Assembly (NCBI RefSeq): GCF_021347895.1
Contig: NC_067118.1
Span: 38,305,755 to 38,369,754, forward strand
Length of the DNA stretch: 64,000 bases
Direction: 5' to 3'
From: Acanthochromis polyacanthus
Taxonomy: Eukaryota > Chordata > Actinopteri > Pomacentridae
The position numbers and the translations under genes are program-made. Shown one piece after another: positions 1-10,232 of the stretch (within the stretch, counting starts at the first letter, position 1; each line of letters begins with the position of its first letter). A model generated the notes under the pieces. The model saw only the letters and a program-made list of their open reading frames with translations, was not told where the DNA came from and searched no databases.

Positions 1-1394
1 CTACACAGATATTCACAAAGTGTTTCAGAGTCAAGTCTCAAGGACCTTCTGGTGATTTTTCACAATTTTTCAGTGTTCTATGTATTGTTAAAATTTGCTA
101 ACCTGCATATAAATCCAGATCACTTTGATCAATCAAGACCAGATTATATACACTATGGTTCAAAAGTTTAGGTTCCCTTAGAAATGTCCTTATTTTTGAA
201 AAAAAAAAGAAAAAACTTCAGCAGTGGATTAACCCACAAAAGAACATTGTCATGGTGGCTAAATAACCACCAACCACCAAAGATAAAACAAGAACAATCA
301 CAACTACCAGTGTAGCAACAACCTCTTGGCTCAAAAATGCAAAACACAGATTACACCAAAACCAAGAGGGACCTTTAATATTACTATTCCCATTTAAATG
401 TAGCTTCCCACACAAACCCACGGTAACAATTTTACCCTAAAAAGGACTTTGCCCACACACTAGAAACATTAAAGTGGCAGTTAAAGTGAAAAGGCTGATA
501 TGGAATTTGGCAAAAACATGACTGTGTCCAACATTTTTTTTCAATTCATTTTAAGTTTTAGACTAAAACTGATCTACAGACTTTTGGCTTTGAACTCACT
601 TTGATGCAAATATTCCATCCTTTGACTCAAACAAGTCTCAAACTTACTGACCCTGATTTTCAGGTGATCACAGTTGAAAGACAAACAATGATTAAGCTTT
701 TCAGGACGGTGGTAAAGACAAAGATCAGTCATTAGTACACGTCTACATTGTGACAATTAGGGACTTTCCAGGGGGAATGGTTAGTCATGCTGAGCTGTGC
801 CACCAACATCAGCTAACCATCAGTAACCAGTAAATTAAGGCTCATTTCCGTACAAACAAGGACACATGAGTAAAACCCAGTTCTAAATCACAAAGATTTA
901 GAGGGGAGCTCTAAAAGTACAAAGACAGTTTCAAAAACTCTGTCGTCTCCGGCACAGTTCATTGGACAAAAGCAGCCAGAGTTGGCTGTGGTCGATCGTC
1001 CCATCAAGCAGCTGTGACGCCGCAACGGAAAATGTCTTTGTTGTTCTGTGTGGCTAAAGCAGGCCAACACAGAAGAGTGGAAAAAAACAATCTAAACATA
1101 AATTACACCGATTCATTTTTTCCCCAATCAGGAGGCAAAAGTAAGGGCAGAAGTTAGTCAATCACATTAACCGTTTCAGTCCAAAGACCTTCTGATCACA
1201 ACCCTCTTTAAAGTCAACAAAAACAACAGCAGCACAACAAAGAAAAGAAAATATATATATAGCAATGAAAGAACAGTTATTTAAAGTGCATTATTTTAAC
1301 ACACAGAGGCACAACAAGGCCTTTGAAAGAAAGAAAAATTTGTCAAATACGTGTCATCCTTGTTTGAATTGTACAAAGACGAGAAGGGAAAGTG
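1..1394. other. 3' flank / probable 3' UTR of dclre1b
   Basis: No credible coding exon is visible here. The segment lies directly downstream of the dclre1b stop codon, so much of it is probably its 3' UTR. The only polyadenylation-like hexamer I noticed on the minus strand is ATTAAA at 374-379. The left end, 151-203, carries a transposon terminus that is listed separately. Confidence 0.4.
151..203. mobile_element. Tc1/mariner-type terminal repeat fragment
   Basis: A TA dinucleotide is followed by CACTATGGTTCAAAAGTTTA. This resembles the widespread fish DNA-transposon terminus that begins with CACTACCGTTCAAAAGTTTG. Only one end is recognisable, and no transposase or second end was found nearby. 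It is a degraded fragment. Confidence 0.45.
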
Positions 1395-4300
1395 CTACAC
1401 AAAGCTGTTCTTCAGGAGGCCATGAGCTTTAAAGTCCTCCTCTGAGAAGGGCAGATTCTTTAAAAGTCTGTTTTCGAGCTCCTCTATGTATTCATGACGC
1501 AGCACAACCGAGGAGCGGGATGCAGTGTCGGAATCGTTACGGTGGCTGTTGCGAAATAACGTCACGCTGTCGTTCTGATCAACCTCACCGTGCCGACTCA
1601 TGCCATCTCCATCTGACGGCGTGAGGTTGTTCCGAACATTTCCATGTCCGTTGTGCTGATTATTGGTTATTCTGGCGTCAGTTTCAAAAAGCTCTTTGGG
1701 GGTCCTGACAGGCTTCATGCAAGCCTTGGTGTTGGTTAGAATCTCCACTGGAGAAAAGCTGCTCTGCGTGAATGAACCGAGTGGGACCAAATCTGCCGCC
1801 ATCATTTCTTCAGAGACAGTTTGGACAATGTTTAGGTTCCACATGTCTCTTCTTCTGTGTTTGTCAGGGCTCAGTCGTGTGCTCAGGTCTACAAGGATGC
1901 AGTCAGAATCTTTTTCACTACTTTCTGTGTCCATGTCTTCCTCATATCCATCTTGCTCCAGGCATTCTGCCTCCCATGTTTCCTCAAATGACCTACTAGA
2001 TGCCCTTACAGGAGACTCAAATATCACACCTTTGGGATCAAGAGGTTGGAAGTGTCTCCGTTGAAGGGTTGTGCATGCCGATGAGCCGAGCTGAATCCCA
2101 GGCTGTCTCAACATGTAGAGTCGGACTGACTCAGGTACCACGATTTCATGGCGCTTTTTACCGAGCATCAAGGCAGAGAGACTTCCAGGAACACATTTTC
2201 CTACAATGGGAACGAGGGAGGTAGGTTTGAGCGCAGAGACGAAATCCTCCAGCTCTTGGTAGGAGGAGTGGTCTGAATAGGGCACTACGTGGACGCTGGG
2301 GTGAAAGGAGACCAAAGGCCTGCTGGTGGGCAAGATGGCCAGCGTGGGCTGCTCGTTGTTCCACTGGTGCAAAGCGGAAAAACAAATCTCTGAGTGATCC
2401 ACGGCTCGGATCCGACCGGCCCCTGTCTCAGTAGTGAAGACGTCAGGCAGCTCCAGAGCTTTGAGGGTCTCCATCCTCTCAAAGCTGACCTCGACCCAGG
2501 TTTTAAACTCCATCGCCAGCTCCAACAGCAGCGACTCCTTACCGAGCGCATACAGGCCTACAAGACAGAATGAGGGTCTGTGTCTGCTGAGTGTACTGAG
2601 CAACAACAAGGACTTAAACGTTTAAAATACAATAACTGTGTTCTTTGGTGACTGAAAGAGCTGCAATGATTAATCAAATAGTTGTTGAGTATTAATTCAA
2701 TTACAAACTACTGTAATAATAAAATTTGAGTTTTATTTTCAGAAAAAAAGTCACAATGGTCTAATTCCTGCATCTTAAATTGAATATTTTCTGGTTTCTT
2801 TACTTCTCTCACATCATCTCGGGCTTTTTTCACAGTTTTCTGATGTTTTATAAGTAAAACCATTAACTGATTTATCAAGAAAATGATCAACAGATTATTT
2901 GATAGTCAAAAAATCATCGTATTTGCAGCCCTGTGTAGGAGCAGCAGAAACAAGTTGTGAATATATCACCTCGTAAGATGATGGTGAAAATTTGGGAACA
3001 AACAACTTCCAGCATATATAAGGCGGAACATTATAACCCGAGCTAGGTACTACAAAATGCTTTACAGTGTCTTTCTCATTCACACACACACCTACAGTGG
3101 CAGAGCTGCCATGAAAACAAGCCTTGCAAATGTAAGTTCACCATCTTCTAGCTGTTTTGTTCTCTATTAATTCTTGACGGAAATACCGGAGTCTTTGGTG
3201 GCTGAATGTACCGTTATGTGCACCACCTGGTTGCTGACTGTGTGTCTGCTGTTTGTTGCAAAGCCTGCAGCAAACAAGTCTGTACAGTGGATTTTTTTCA
3301 GTGCTTTTCCTTGAAAACAGCAGCCAGCAGCGCCCGAAAATGATGCTATGATAGCTCCGACTGTGAATCAATACGGTGCAGCTGCTGGCAGGAGAGCCAA
3401 GTAATGAGCTGAAACTCGGTATACAGCAGACAGCAGTTCACCACTGCCCCGTGTTTTCAGTCATTTGGAACATTTTGCAAAGTAGCACAAGGTTGCTATT
3501 AGCTGAGTACTTTTTAAGTTTTTAAAAAAAAAAAAAAATCTGATGATTTTGTAGTCGAGCCTAATACAAGGTCTGAGGAATAATTCTATATTTTATGTAC
3601 AATTGTTTTAAACAAGTTTATCAGATGTGCCAGGTACTGGAAGCTCAATGTTAATACAAGTCAGGGTTCAGTATATTGTAAGGTCTGGACCTCACTATGT
3701 AAAAATGGATTTTGGTGCTCTATAAATATAACTGAATTGCACTGAAGATAATTCTGTGCCTGGACATATTACTTCTTGGTAATATATGCAGCTGTGCACT
3801 TACAAAGTTGTGTCAAAGATTTCACAGACAGCCACAATAAATCACAAATTACCCGTCACACACTTACCTGAAAAATGACCAACTGTATATTTGTCAATTT
3901 ATGTGTAAAATCCGTTTTTCTTAGGGACTAAATAAACTCACCTATGACAATAGTGTGGTTAGGGTGCCTGCGAATGATCTCTTTGATTTGCTGAGTCGCT
4001 CTCTGTCTGGTTGGCAGAGTTCGGTTGGGGTCACAGTTGGTGTTGTCCAGGTACAGGACGTCTATAGTGGTGTTTGTCCTCAGGCACGGCTCACGCAGCA
4101 TTGAAGGAGTGTATCTAAAGTCACCTGAAATTAAGAAAAAGTTAATACTTAATTTATTACAGTGCCACATGGTGTCAGAAAGCAACGCAAAAAACTTCAA
4201 AGAAAAAACAAATATACTACCAATTAAAATCTTAAGACCAGTTGAAAAATTGCAAGAAATTGCATTTTCAACTGTTAAATCTTAAGAAGGTTCTAAGTAG

Positions 4301-6111
4301 AGCTTCAAAATACAAAAAGAAGAAATGGGAGCAGGAGAAAAAAAACTGAGCAGGCAATTTATTGAAAAAAAACAACTGAACTCCCTTCCATGTTATTTCC
4401 TGTCAGATATTCATGACCTCCTGATGCCTTCATTTGGGTTGAGGATCGTGTCAGCCAATCGGATCTTCTGGCTCAGCCCTGGTGAAATTTTTTTGTGTCT
4501 ATCACTTGAATTTTTTGTTCCATAACCCTCAGGATCTTTTAAGAAACTGAAAATGACTGTCTCTTATGCAGCTCAAGAAGAAAAGACAGAAAGCTTTTTT
4601 TTTTTACCTCTGCCATCAGGAGGTCATGGCAGTGCGAGTATCTGACAGGAAAGGACATGGAATCCAAATTTCTGTGCAGATTTTGGCTTTTAAAGGTTGT
4701 GGTCTTAAACTTTTGATCAGATGACAAAAGCATGTTTGAGTTTATGTTGTTTTCAATAAATTGCCTGCTCCAATTTTTCCTCTCGCTCTTATTTCTTCAT
4801 TTTGCATTTTGAAGTTCTAGCAAATGCTTGCAATTTTTCAAATAGGGTTAAGATGTTGATTGTGAGTGTATAACTACCCTCGACTTCAGAAAATCTTCAT
4901 CAGAGAAACTCACCAGTGTACAGGATAGAGCCAAAGTAGCCTTCGAAGAGAAACATGACAGATCCTGGGCAGTGGTTGGCATCTATCAGTGTGACCGTGA
5001 GCCTCTCCTTGCCGATGTCGTCCAGTGGGAGCAGGTATGGCTCACCGAGCTCTAGAGGATGGATCCACTGTTCTTTCACCTGAGCAGAAATAGAAATGAT
5101 CAGTGGAGAATAACACAGAAATATCTCAGTGCTGCAATCTATCCACTCCAGCTTCAGTAACCTCAAAATGTCTCTAGAATACATTCAATGTTACATAAAA
5201 ATATATCTGTCACACAATCAGTCAACGTCAAATAATTATACTCTATGAGAGTAATTCCTATTACTTATTAAAACAACAAATGCAATTATTTAACAACAAG
5301 CACAAGGTCAGGAAATGGTTTGAGGAGTATGAAAATGAATCTGAAAATGAATAAATCTGTGATAGTGAGCACTTCTCCTTTGGTGAGATAATCCATCCCA
5401 CCTCACAGGTGTGCCATATCAAGATGCTGATTAGACACCATGATTAGTGCACAGGTGTGCCTTAGACCGCCCAGAAGAAAGAAATGTTCGAAAGAAACAG
5501 CAGCCATAAAAATTGATGTATATGCAGTGTTCAGTGTCTTATTTCATTTTGTTCAGGGTGGTTACTGCAGAGGGAATAAAGGATTTTTTTTATAAGTGTT
5601 TTTGCAGGGCACTGGGATATTGCATTGCATTTTTCCACTTCCAGAACAATCTGTGCACTAGCTGAATGTTCAGATAATGAAGAATCTGTACAATATCAAC
5701 AACACCTATGTATATCTTTGGTTTATTTGTATTTTTTTTTACTTATGATCCCTACACTATGACTTTTGTTGTTGTAACATTACAAATTTCCCCGTCGTGG
5801 AATTCAAGGTTGATCTTATCTTGTACTAAATGGATTTTTCCTGTGTGAATAAGTCAGTCCATTTTTTTAAATGTTGAACTGTGATGCACAGAGGCCGAGT
5901 ATGTTTCATTCACCTGGAGCTTGAGTCTGAGCAGGGTGGCGGTGGTCGGGGAGCAGTAGATGGGCCTGTTGCTCCAGGTGGATGTCAAACCCATCGTGTG
6001 GTCGCTGTGCATGTGGGACAGAAAGAACAGCCGGGTGCCTGGACATTTCCGAATGTACCAGTAGTCTACAGCCAGCGGGGTGTGCGGGATGACTTTCCCA
6101 TTGACGGACAT
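1395..6111 (-). CDS. dclre1b: 5' exonuclease Apollo (DCLRE1B/SNM1B), 4 coding exons
   Basis: This is a metallo-beta-lactamase/beta-CASP DNA 5' exonuclease. In vertebrates it acts at telomeres with TRF2 and in interstrand-crosslink repair, in the nucleus. Coding exons on the minus strand are 6111-5914, 5079-4914, 4124-3942 and 2557-1395. All have GT/AG borders and matching phases (0, 1, 1), giving 1710 nt and 569 residues plus TAG; human Apollo is slightly shorter (about 530). The ATG at 6111 is chosen because the following [16 protein letters not shown] matches the family N-terminus; the frame is open further upstream but has no ATG there. Visible motifs are HMHSDH (residues 33-38), [15 protein letters not shown] (from D99, H102), YTGDF (D123), YLDNTNC (D148, beta-CASP A), AVDHSEIC (H237, B) and PYSDHSSY (H279, C), so the catalytic set looks intact. 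The last exon holds half the protein. Its end (about residues 380-569) is acidic, low in conservation and probably disordered. I see no clear Y-x-L-x-P TRF2-binding motif. Confidence 0.95.
2658..2933. repeat. Dispersed fish repeat in dclre1b intron 3
   Basis: The segment starts with AGAGCTGCAATGATTAATC and ends with ATTTGCAGCCCTG, so its ends are short inverted repeats of a GGGCTGCAA-like sequence. The interior matches a repeat I recognise from many fish introns (AATATTTTCTGGTTTCTTTA, then CAACAGATTATTTGATAGTC near the end). It is probably a non-autonomous DNA element. It lies wholly inside the intron 2558-3941. Confidence 0.55.
3663..3748 (+). repeat. SINE 3'-end fragment (intron 3 of dclre1b)
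   Basis: TATTGTAAGGTCTGGACCTC, then TATGTAAAAATGG and a CTATAAATATAACTGAATTG end, form the 3' part of the fish SINE-like repeat also seen at 33440-33683 and 44590-44835. Only the tail is present. Confidence 0.5.
4226..4858. mobile_element. Foldback / long-TIR non-autonomous DNA element in dclre1b intron 2
   Basis: The left arm (about 4226-4428) and right arm (about 4613-4858) are inverted copies of each other, separated by a spacer of about 184 bp. Matching stretches include GAAAAATTGCAAG, AGCTTCAAAAT versus ACTTCAAAAT, GCAGGCAATTTATTGAAAA, TTTCCTGTCAGATA and CATGACCTCCTGATG. The arms differ by many substitutions and small indels, so the copy is old. No coding sequence is visible. It fills most of intron 2 (4125-4913) but spares both splice sites. 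Confidence 0.7.
5352..5474. mobile_element. Fragment of a widespread fish Tc1-like element (dclre1b intron 1)
   Basis: The segment contains GAGCACTTCTCC, GAGATAATCCATCCCACCTC, CAGGTGTGCCATATCAAGAT and GCACAGGTGTGCCTTAG. I recognise these, in this order, as a subterminal block of a Tc1-like DNA transposon common in fish. The terminal repeats and transposase are absent, so it is a relic. Confidence 0.6.
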
Positions 6112-6600
6112 GGTTTCTCCGGAGGCTAGTAACTCTAACTGGTTCCTCTCCAAATGTTTAGCAGCTGCGAATCTCAGTTATTTCGACTGACAGACTGTCG
6201 AACTGGTGTTCCGTAAAGATTTGACCACAGTAAGGTTGCTAAAGTGTACTTTTTAAACTACTGCCGAAATAGTAGCGATAACGTTGGCAATTAAAAAAAC
6301 AAAACAATCGACTTCTAGCTAGCTAACGCAGAAAGGAATTCCTGCTATTAAACACAGCTGCAACTCTGGTTAGCATGTTTTAGCTACATGCTATTTTAAG
6401 GCTTCGCGACGCCGTTGACGTTATAAAAAAGATTCTCCAACCGACTGGAACATCATCAGCTGGTCAGTCGTGTTTTCAGTGTGCAGCCAGCAGCTTTTAC
6501 AACCCGCCATTTCTGTTTTCAATTTATCGCTTCAACCCCTCCTTCCTCCTTTTTCATCTTCTTTGGTTTTGTTCGGTAGCTGCTGTCTTGTTGTTTGTAC
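6112..6600 (-). promoter_or_regulatory. Probable dclre1b 5' UTR and promoter region
   Basis: This stretch lies immediately upstream of the dclre1b ATG on the minus strand. It has more CpG (for example around 6407-6422) than the surrounding AT-rich DNA. At 6503-6513 the minus strand reads AAATGGCGGGT, which resembles a YY1 core (ATGGCGG). No TATA box is obvious, as expected for a housekeeping repair gene. The transcription start cannot be fixed from sequence alone. No divergent partner gene is visible upstream, unlike the close AP4B1 neighbour in mammals. Confidence 0.4.
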
Positions 6601-6656
6601 CACACTGCCACCTACCGGTGGAATCACAAGCGTGCCATAATAAAAAGATACATCTG

Positions 6657-6920
6657 TTTAAAAAAAAAAGGAAATATATGTGTAAATATTAAGAGGAATA
6701 AATAGCAAAAAATATTTTTAAAAGAGTTAAAAAAAGGAAATAAATGTGTACATTTGAAGAGGAATAAATAAAAAATAATTCTATTAAAAATAAGGAAATA
6801 AATGTGTAAATATAAAGAGCAAGAAATAAAAATAAATGTAAAAATAATTCTATTAAAATAAAGAAATAAATATGTAAATATAAGACAAATAAATGTATTT
6901 TTTAATAATATGGAAATGTA
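6657..6920. repeat. AT-rich minisatellite, about 65-bp unit
   Basis: About four degenerate tandem copies of an A-rich unit are present, starting near 6660, 6727, 6791 and 6860. Each contains GGAAATAAATGTGTAAAT (or a close variant), then AAGAG-AATAAATA and usually AATAATTCTATTAAAA. No coding potential is seen. Confidence 0.7.
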
Positions 6921-7079
6921 AAGGTCAGTTTTGTCTTTGCTTATGCCATTTCCCTTTGTATTTTCCTTTTGTTTTTCCTTTTTGTCATTGTGTTCCTTTA
7001 TTTTTTATTTATTAAGAAACTATAGAAAGAAGAACAGGGAAAAAATAATAGACAAAAATAAATACATTACAATATATAC

Positions 7080-7671
7080 AGATATTTACAAGCTGGAAAG
7101 GAATAAATAAACACAGTAGTGCAAAATGGTAATTGCTAGAATGATAACAGTGCAAAAGCAGAGAATGCTGTTCTTAATGCAAAAAGTAATGTACATATCC
7201 ATTGGAATATTGTATATTGTACAGGTGTGGAGGAATAGCTCAACTGTTTTAAAGGGTGATGGCAGTGGGGTAGAAGCTGTTCTTGTGTCTGGTGGTTTTA
7301 GTGAACATGGCTCTGTAGTGCCTGCTAGAGGGGAGGAGGGAGAACAGTTTGGATGGAGAGCAGGGGGCTCCAGAGATGTTTTCTGCAGTCCGTACTGAGC
7401 GCTGTAGTCTGTTTCTGTTCTGCTGTGTGGCAGCTCCAAACCGCACAGTGACAGATTTGATGACTGCAGTGTAGAACTGGATCAATAGCTCCTGTGGCTG
7501 ACCGTGTCTCTTCATCTGTCGCCGAAAATACATCCTCTGCTGAGCCTGTTCTGGGATGGAGAAGATGTTCGTCTCCCACTTCAGGTCCTGAGAGACTGTA
7601 GTCCCCTGGAGCCTGAAGATTAAACTGCAGTGGCACCCAGCTTCTCTAGTGGCCACGATGAAAATAGCCAA
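7080..7671 (-). mobile_element. LINE (L2/CR1-like) 3' fragment with C-terminal ORF2 remnant
   Basis: The minus strand encodes the end of a non-LTR retrotransposon reverse-transcriptase protein. Recognisable pieces are GTTVSQDLKWETNI, KAQQRMYF-like (QAQQRMYFRRQMKRHGQPQE), LLIQFYTAVIKSVTVRFGAA, then RLQRSVRTAENISGAP, and after an apparent internal deletion a RHYRA...TTRHKNSFYPTAITL terminus. Frame changes and the shortened middle show it is dead. The A-rich sequence beyond 7080 may be part of its 3' UTR. It sits upstream of the dclre1b promoter. Confidence 0.75.
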
Positions 7672-7807
7672 CTACTCTCAGAAGACGAGGTTTTTCTTGT
7701 TTCAAAAAGCGCCAATACAAGTGAAGACCCTTAGTATTTAGTGGATGATTTTTCACTTACTTTATGTGGTTTCTTGAATTGCTAAACAAGCCATTCAGTG
7801 GCACAAA

Positions 7808-7900
7808 ATTAGAGCTGCAACTGACTGTTATTTCTGTTACTGATTGAATGTAAATTACTTTCTCAATGAATCAATTATTCATATTTGGTAGTTGCAAAAT
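7808..7900. repeat. Partial copy of dispersed repeat
   Basis: ATTAGAGCTGCAACTGACTG, then ATTATTCATATTTGGTAGTTGC, resembles the ends of the repeat at 2658-2933, shortened. It is only weakly conserved. Confidence 0.35.
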
Positions 7901-8099
7901 AAAAATAAGATATTTGTACAAGCACGCACATGAACGCACACTTTCTGATACTTGCTTATACGTACATAAATATTGTAAGCGTTAGGACCGAGGGCCTGCT
8001 AAAGTGCACTGCACACTGAATAACACATCATAATGCGCCTTATATATGGCATGCATTTACACCTTATTTAGTGCACCTTTTTATACTGCACATAAACAG

Positions 8100-8480
8100 C
8101 CCAGTGCAGACTTTCAGAGTGTGTTTCGGGGGGAGAGAGGAGTTCAACAGTGCATTTGCTTGGGGGAAGAAGCTGCTGCGGAACCTGTAAGTTCTGCTCT
8201 GCCTGCTGTAGAACCTCTTGCCAGAGGGCAACATGGTAAACAGTCCATCATGAGGCTGGGTGTGGGGTCGTTAATCGAGCTGGTGGTCAAATCGTGTTTG
8301 TGTGCAATGTCCTAAATGGATGGAAGTGAGGTTCCTCTCTGTTTCCTGTCAGAGTCTTTGCAGGCTTCAAACCAGACAGAGATGCACCTGGTCAGAACAA
8401 TCCCTTTAGTGGCTCTGTGATGAGGATTGGAGGATGGACTTATGCTCCTCTCATCCGTCACAAAATTTGCTGGGCTTTCT
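8100..8480 (-). mobile_element. Second LINE 3' fragment
   Basis: Read on the minus strand, the segment gives LPSGKRFYSRQSRTYRFRSS followed by FFPQANALLN. This is the typical C-terminal signature of fish L2-type LINE ORF2 proteins (LPSG-R-Y...SFFP-A---LN). Upstream codons are broken by stops, so it is a decayed 5'-truncated copy in the same orientation as the one at 7080-7671, but from a different subfamily. Confidence 0.6.
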
Positions 8481-9049
8481 TGACAAGAGATGCATTTTTT
8501 CAATGTATTATATTGGAACATCTAGAAATTCTGCATTTTTACAGTTCACACATAAAAGTTCACTGTCTCTACAACTGTCCAATGTATTTAGTGTTTTTTT
8601 TATTTAGGCCAATTTTTAAAGTGGATCCCAAATTTACCCTTAAAATTGAAGGTTTTAAGGGTTGATGTTCTACCTATTAGTGAGTCATTTATAGCACCTA
8701 AACTAACCATTTTCTTATGCTTCTTTTAAGTACTTTCATGATCTGTTTGCAGAAATGGCTCTTCAAAACCACCTCCTGCTAAAAGATTTTCTGTTTCATC
8801 TATAGCGTCACAGCAAAGACAAAATTTTGGTACCAGTAAGCACTTATTATAACACTTATTTTTTGAGTGTAGCAAAAACAGCGAGGACCAAGGACACAAG
8901 TCCAAGGTCTTCTGAGTCACAGCTGATTCATGCATGTATGAAATGTCACAATAATCCAGAACTGAGAAAAGAGTTGCATCAATAAGTGTTTTTCTACAAT
9001 GCTGTGGGGAACATGATTCATTCTTATAAGAAAAAATCATCCAGAAATA

Positions 9050-10232
9050 CAGTCAGGGAAAAAATTATTAGACCATTCATGTTTTCTTCAATTTCTTGTT
9101 CCTTTTAATGCCTGGTACAACTAAAGGTACAATTGTTTGGACAAATATAATAACAACAAAAATAGCTCATAAGCGCTAATATCTAGCCATTTTTCAGTTT
9201 TCTTGATAATAGCCAAAATCACTTCAGTTCTTACATTAATAGCTATGGCTATTATTGTACTGCCAAGCACAGCTTTTATTCATTCCATGTTTTCTTTTCT
9301 GTCTGTTTTAGTCACATGATCCACACAGGAGTTAGTACTGATTCATAACCGTTGTTTCTGATGGCTGCAGCCATGCGTCTTGACATGCTCTCCACCAGCT
9401 TCTGACATTGTTCTGCTGTCACAGCAGCTCATTCCTGTTGGACAAATTCAAAGAAATTAGTTTTGTTTTTGGGCTTGTGGTTCTCCATTTTGTGTTTGAT
9501 GATTTTCCACAGGTTTTCAATTGGATTTAGATCTGGTGATTGAGCAGCCAAGGCATGGTTCCAATGTTCTGGTTCTCCATCCAGGCTTTAACTGACCTTG
9601 CTGTGTGGCAGGAGGCATTGTCTTGTTGGAAAATCCAATCATTGCAGGATGGAAAGAGTTTTCCAGCTGATGGAAGAAGACTGTTTCCAGGAGTAGCCCT
9701 GTACATGAGTTGCCTGGAGTGGGCATCAACTGAAAATTGGATTCATCACTAAAGAGAACCATAGTCCAATCACCAACAGTCCAATCCTTGTGATCCCAGC
9801 AAAGAGTAACCGGGCTTTCCTCTACCTTTCGTTGATGAAGGGCTTCAAGGGTTGATGTGTGACTTCAGACCAGCTTCAAGAAGTTGGTTTCTAACTGTCC
9901 TTGTCAAACAAGTCACATTTCTCAACAGTGCTCACTCATTTTTAAGGTCCCTGGGGGCCTGACAATGATTCCTGACATAGGAATGGATAAGTGACGGTCA
10001 TCTTGGAGGGTAGAAAGACGCTTACTGCTGCGACCAGCTACCTCTTATATACCCATGGAATACAATTAAGCTTTAGCATATCAAATAGGATATAAGGTAT
10101 TTTGTATTCAGTTGCATCTTTCGTCAGGTTCATTGTAATCTTCAGGTAATATACCTTTGGTGGTACCAGGCATTCAAATGAAAAAGAAATTGAAGAAAAC
10201 AAGGGTGGTCTAATGACTTTTTTCCATGACTG
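9050..10232 (-). mobile_element. Tc1-like transposon, near full length, transposase dead
   Basis: Both terminal inverted repeats are visible. The left end starts CAGTCAGGGAAAAAATTATT at 9050 after a TA. The right end read in reverse is CAGTCATGGAAAAAAGTCAT, ending at 10232. The arms match over about 80 bp (shared TTTTCTTCAATTTCTT and ATGCCTGGTAC). The minus strand carries transposase remains: TMVLFSDESNFQL near 9762-9725 (DDE-domain second Asp region) and SPDLNPIENLWKIIKHKMEN near 9540-9480 (the end of the DDE domain). Stops and frameshifts interrupt it. The right flank has CA instead of TA, so one target base has probably mutated. Confidence 0.85.

Noticed and set aside
6112..6153. N-terminal extension of dclre1b (in-frame TTG at 6153)
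   Set aside because: It would need a TTG start. The ATG at 6111 matches the conserved vertebrate N-terminus.
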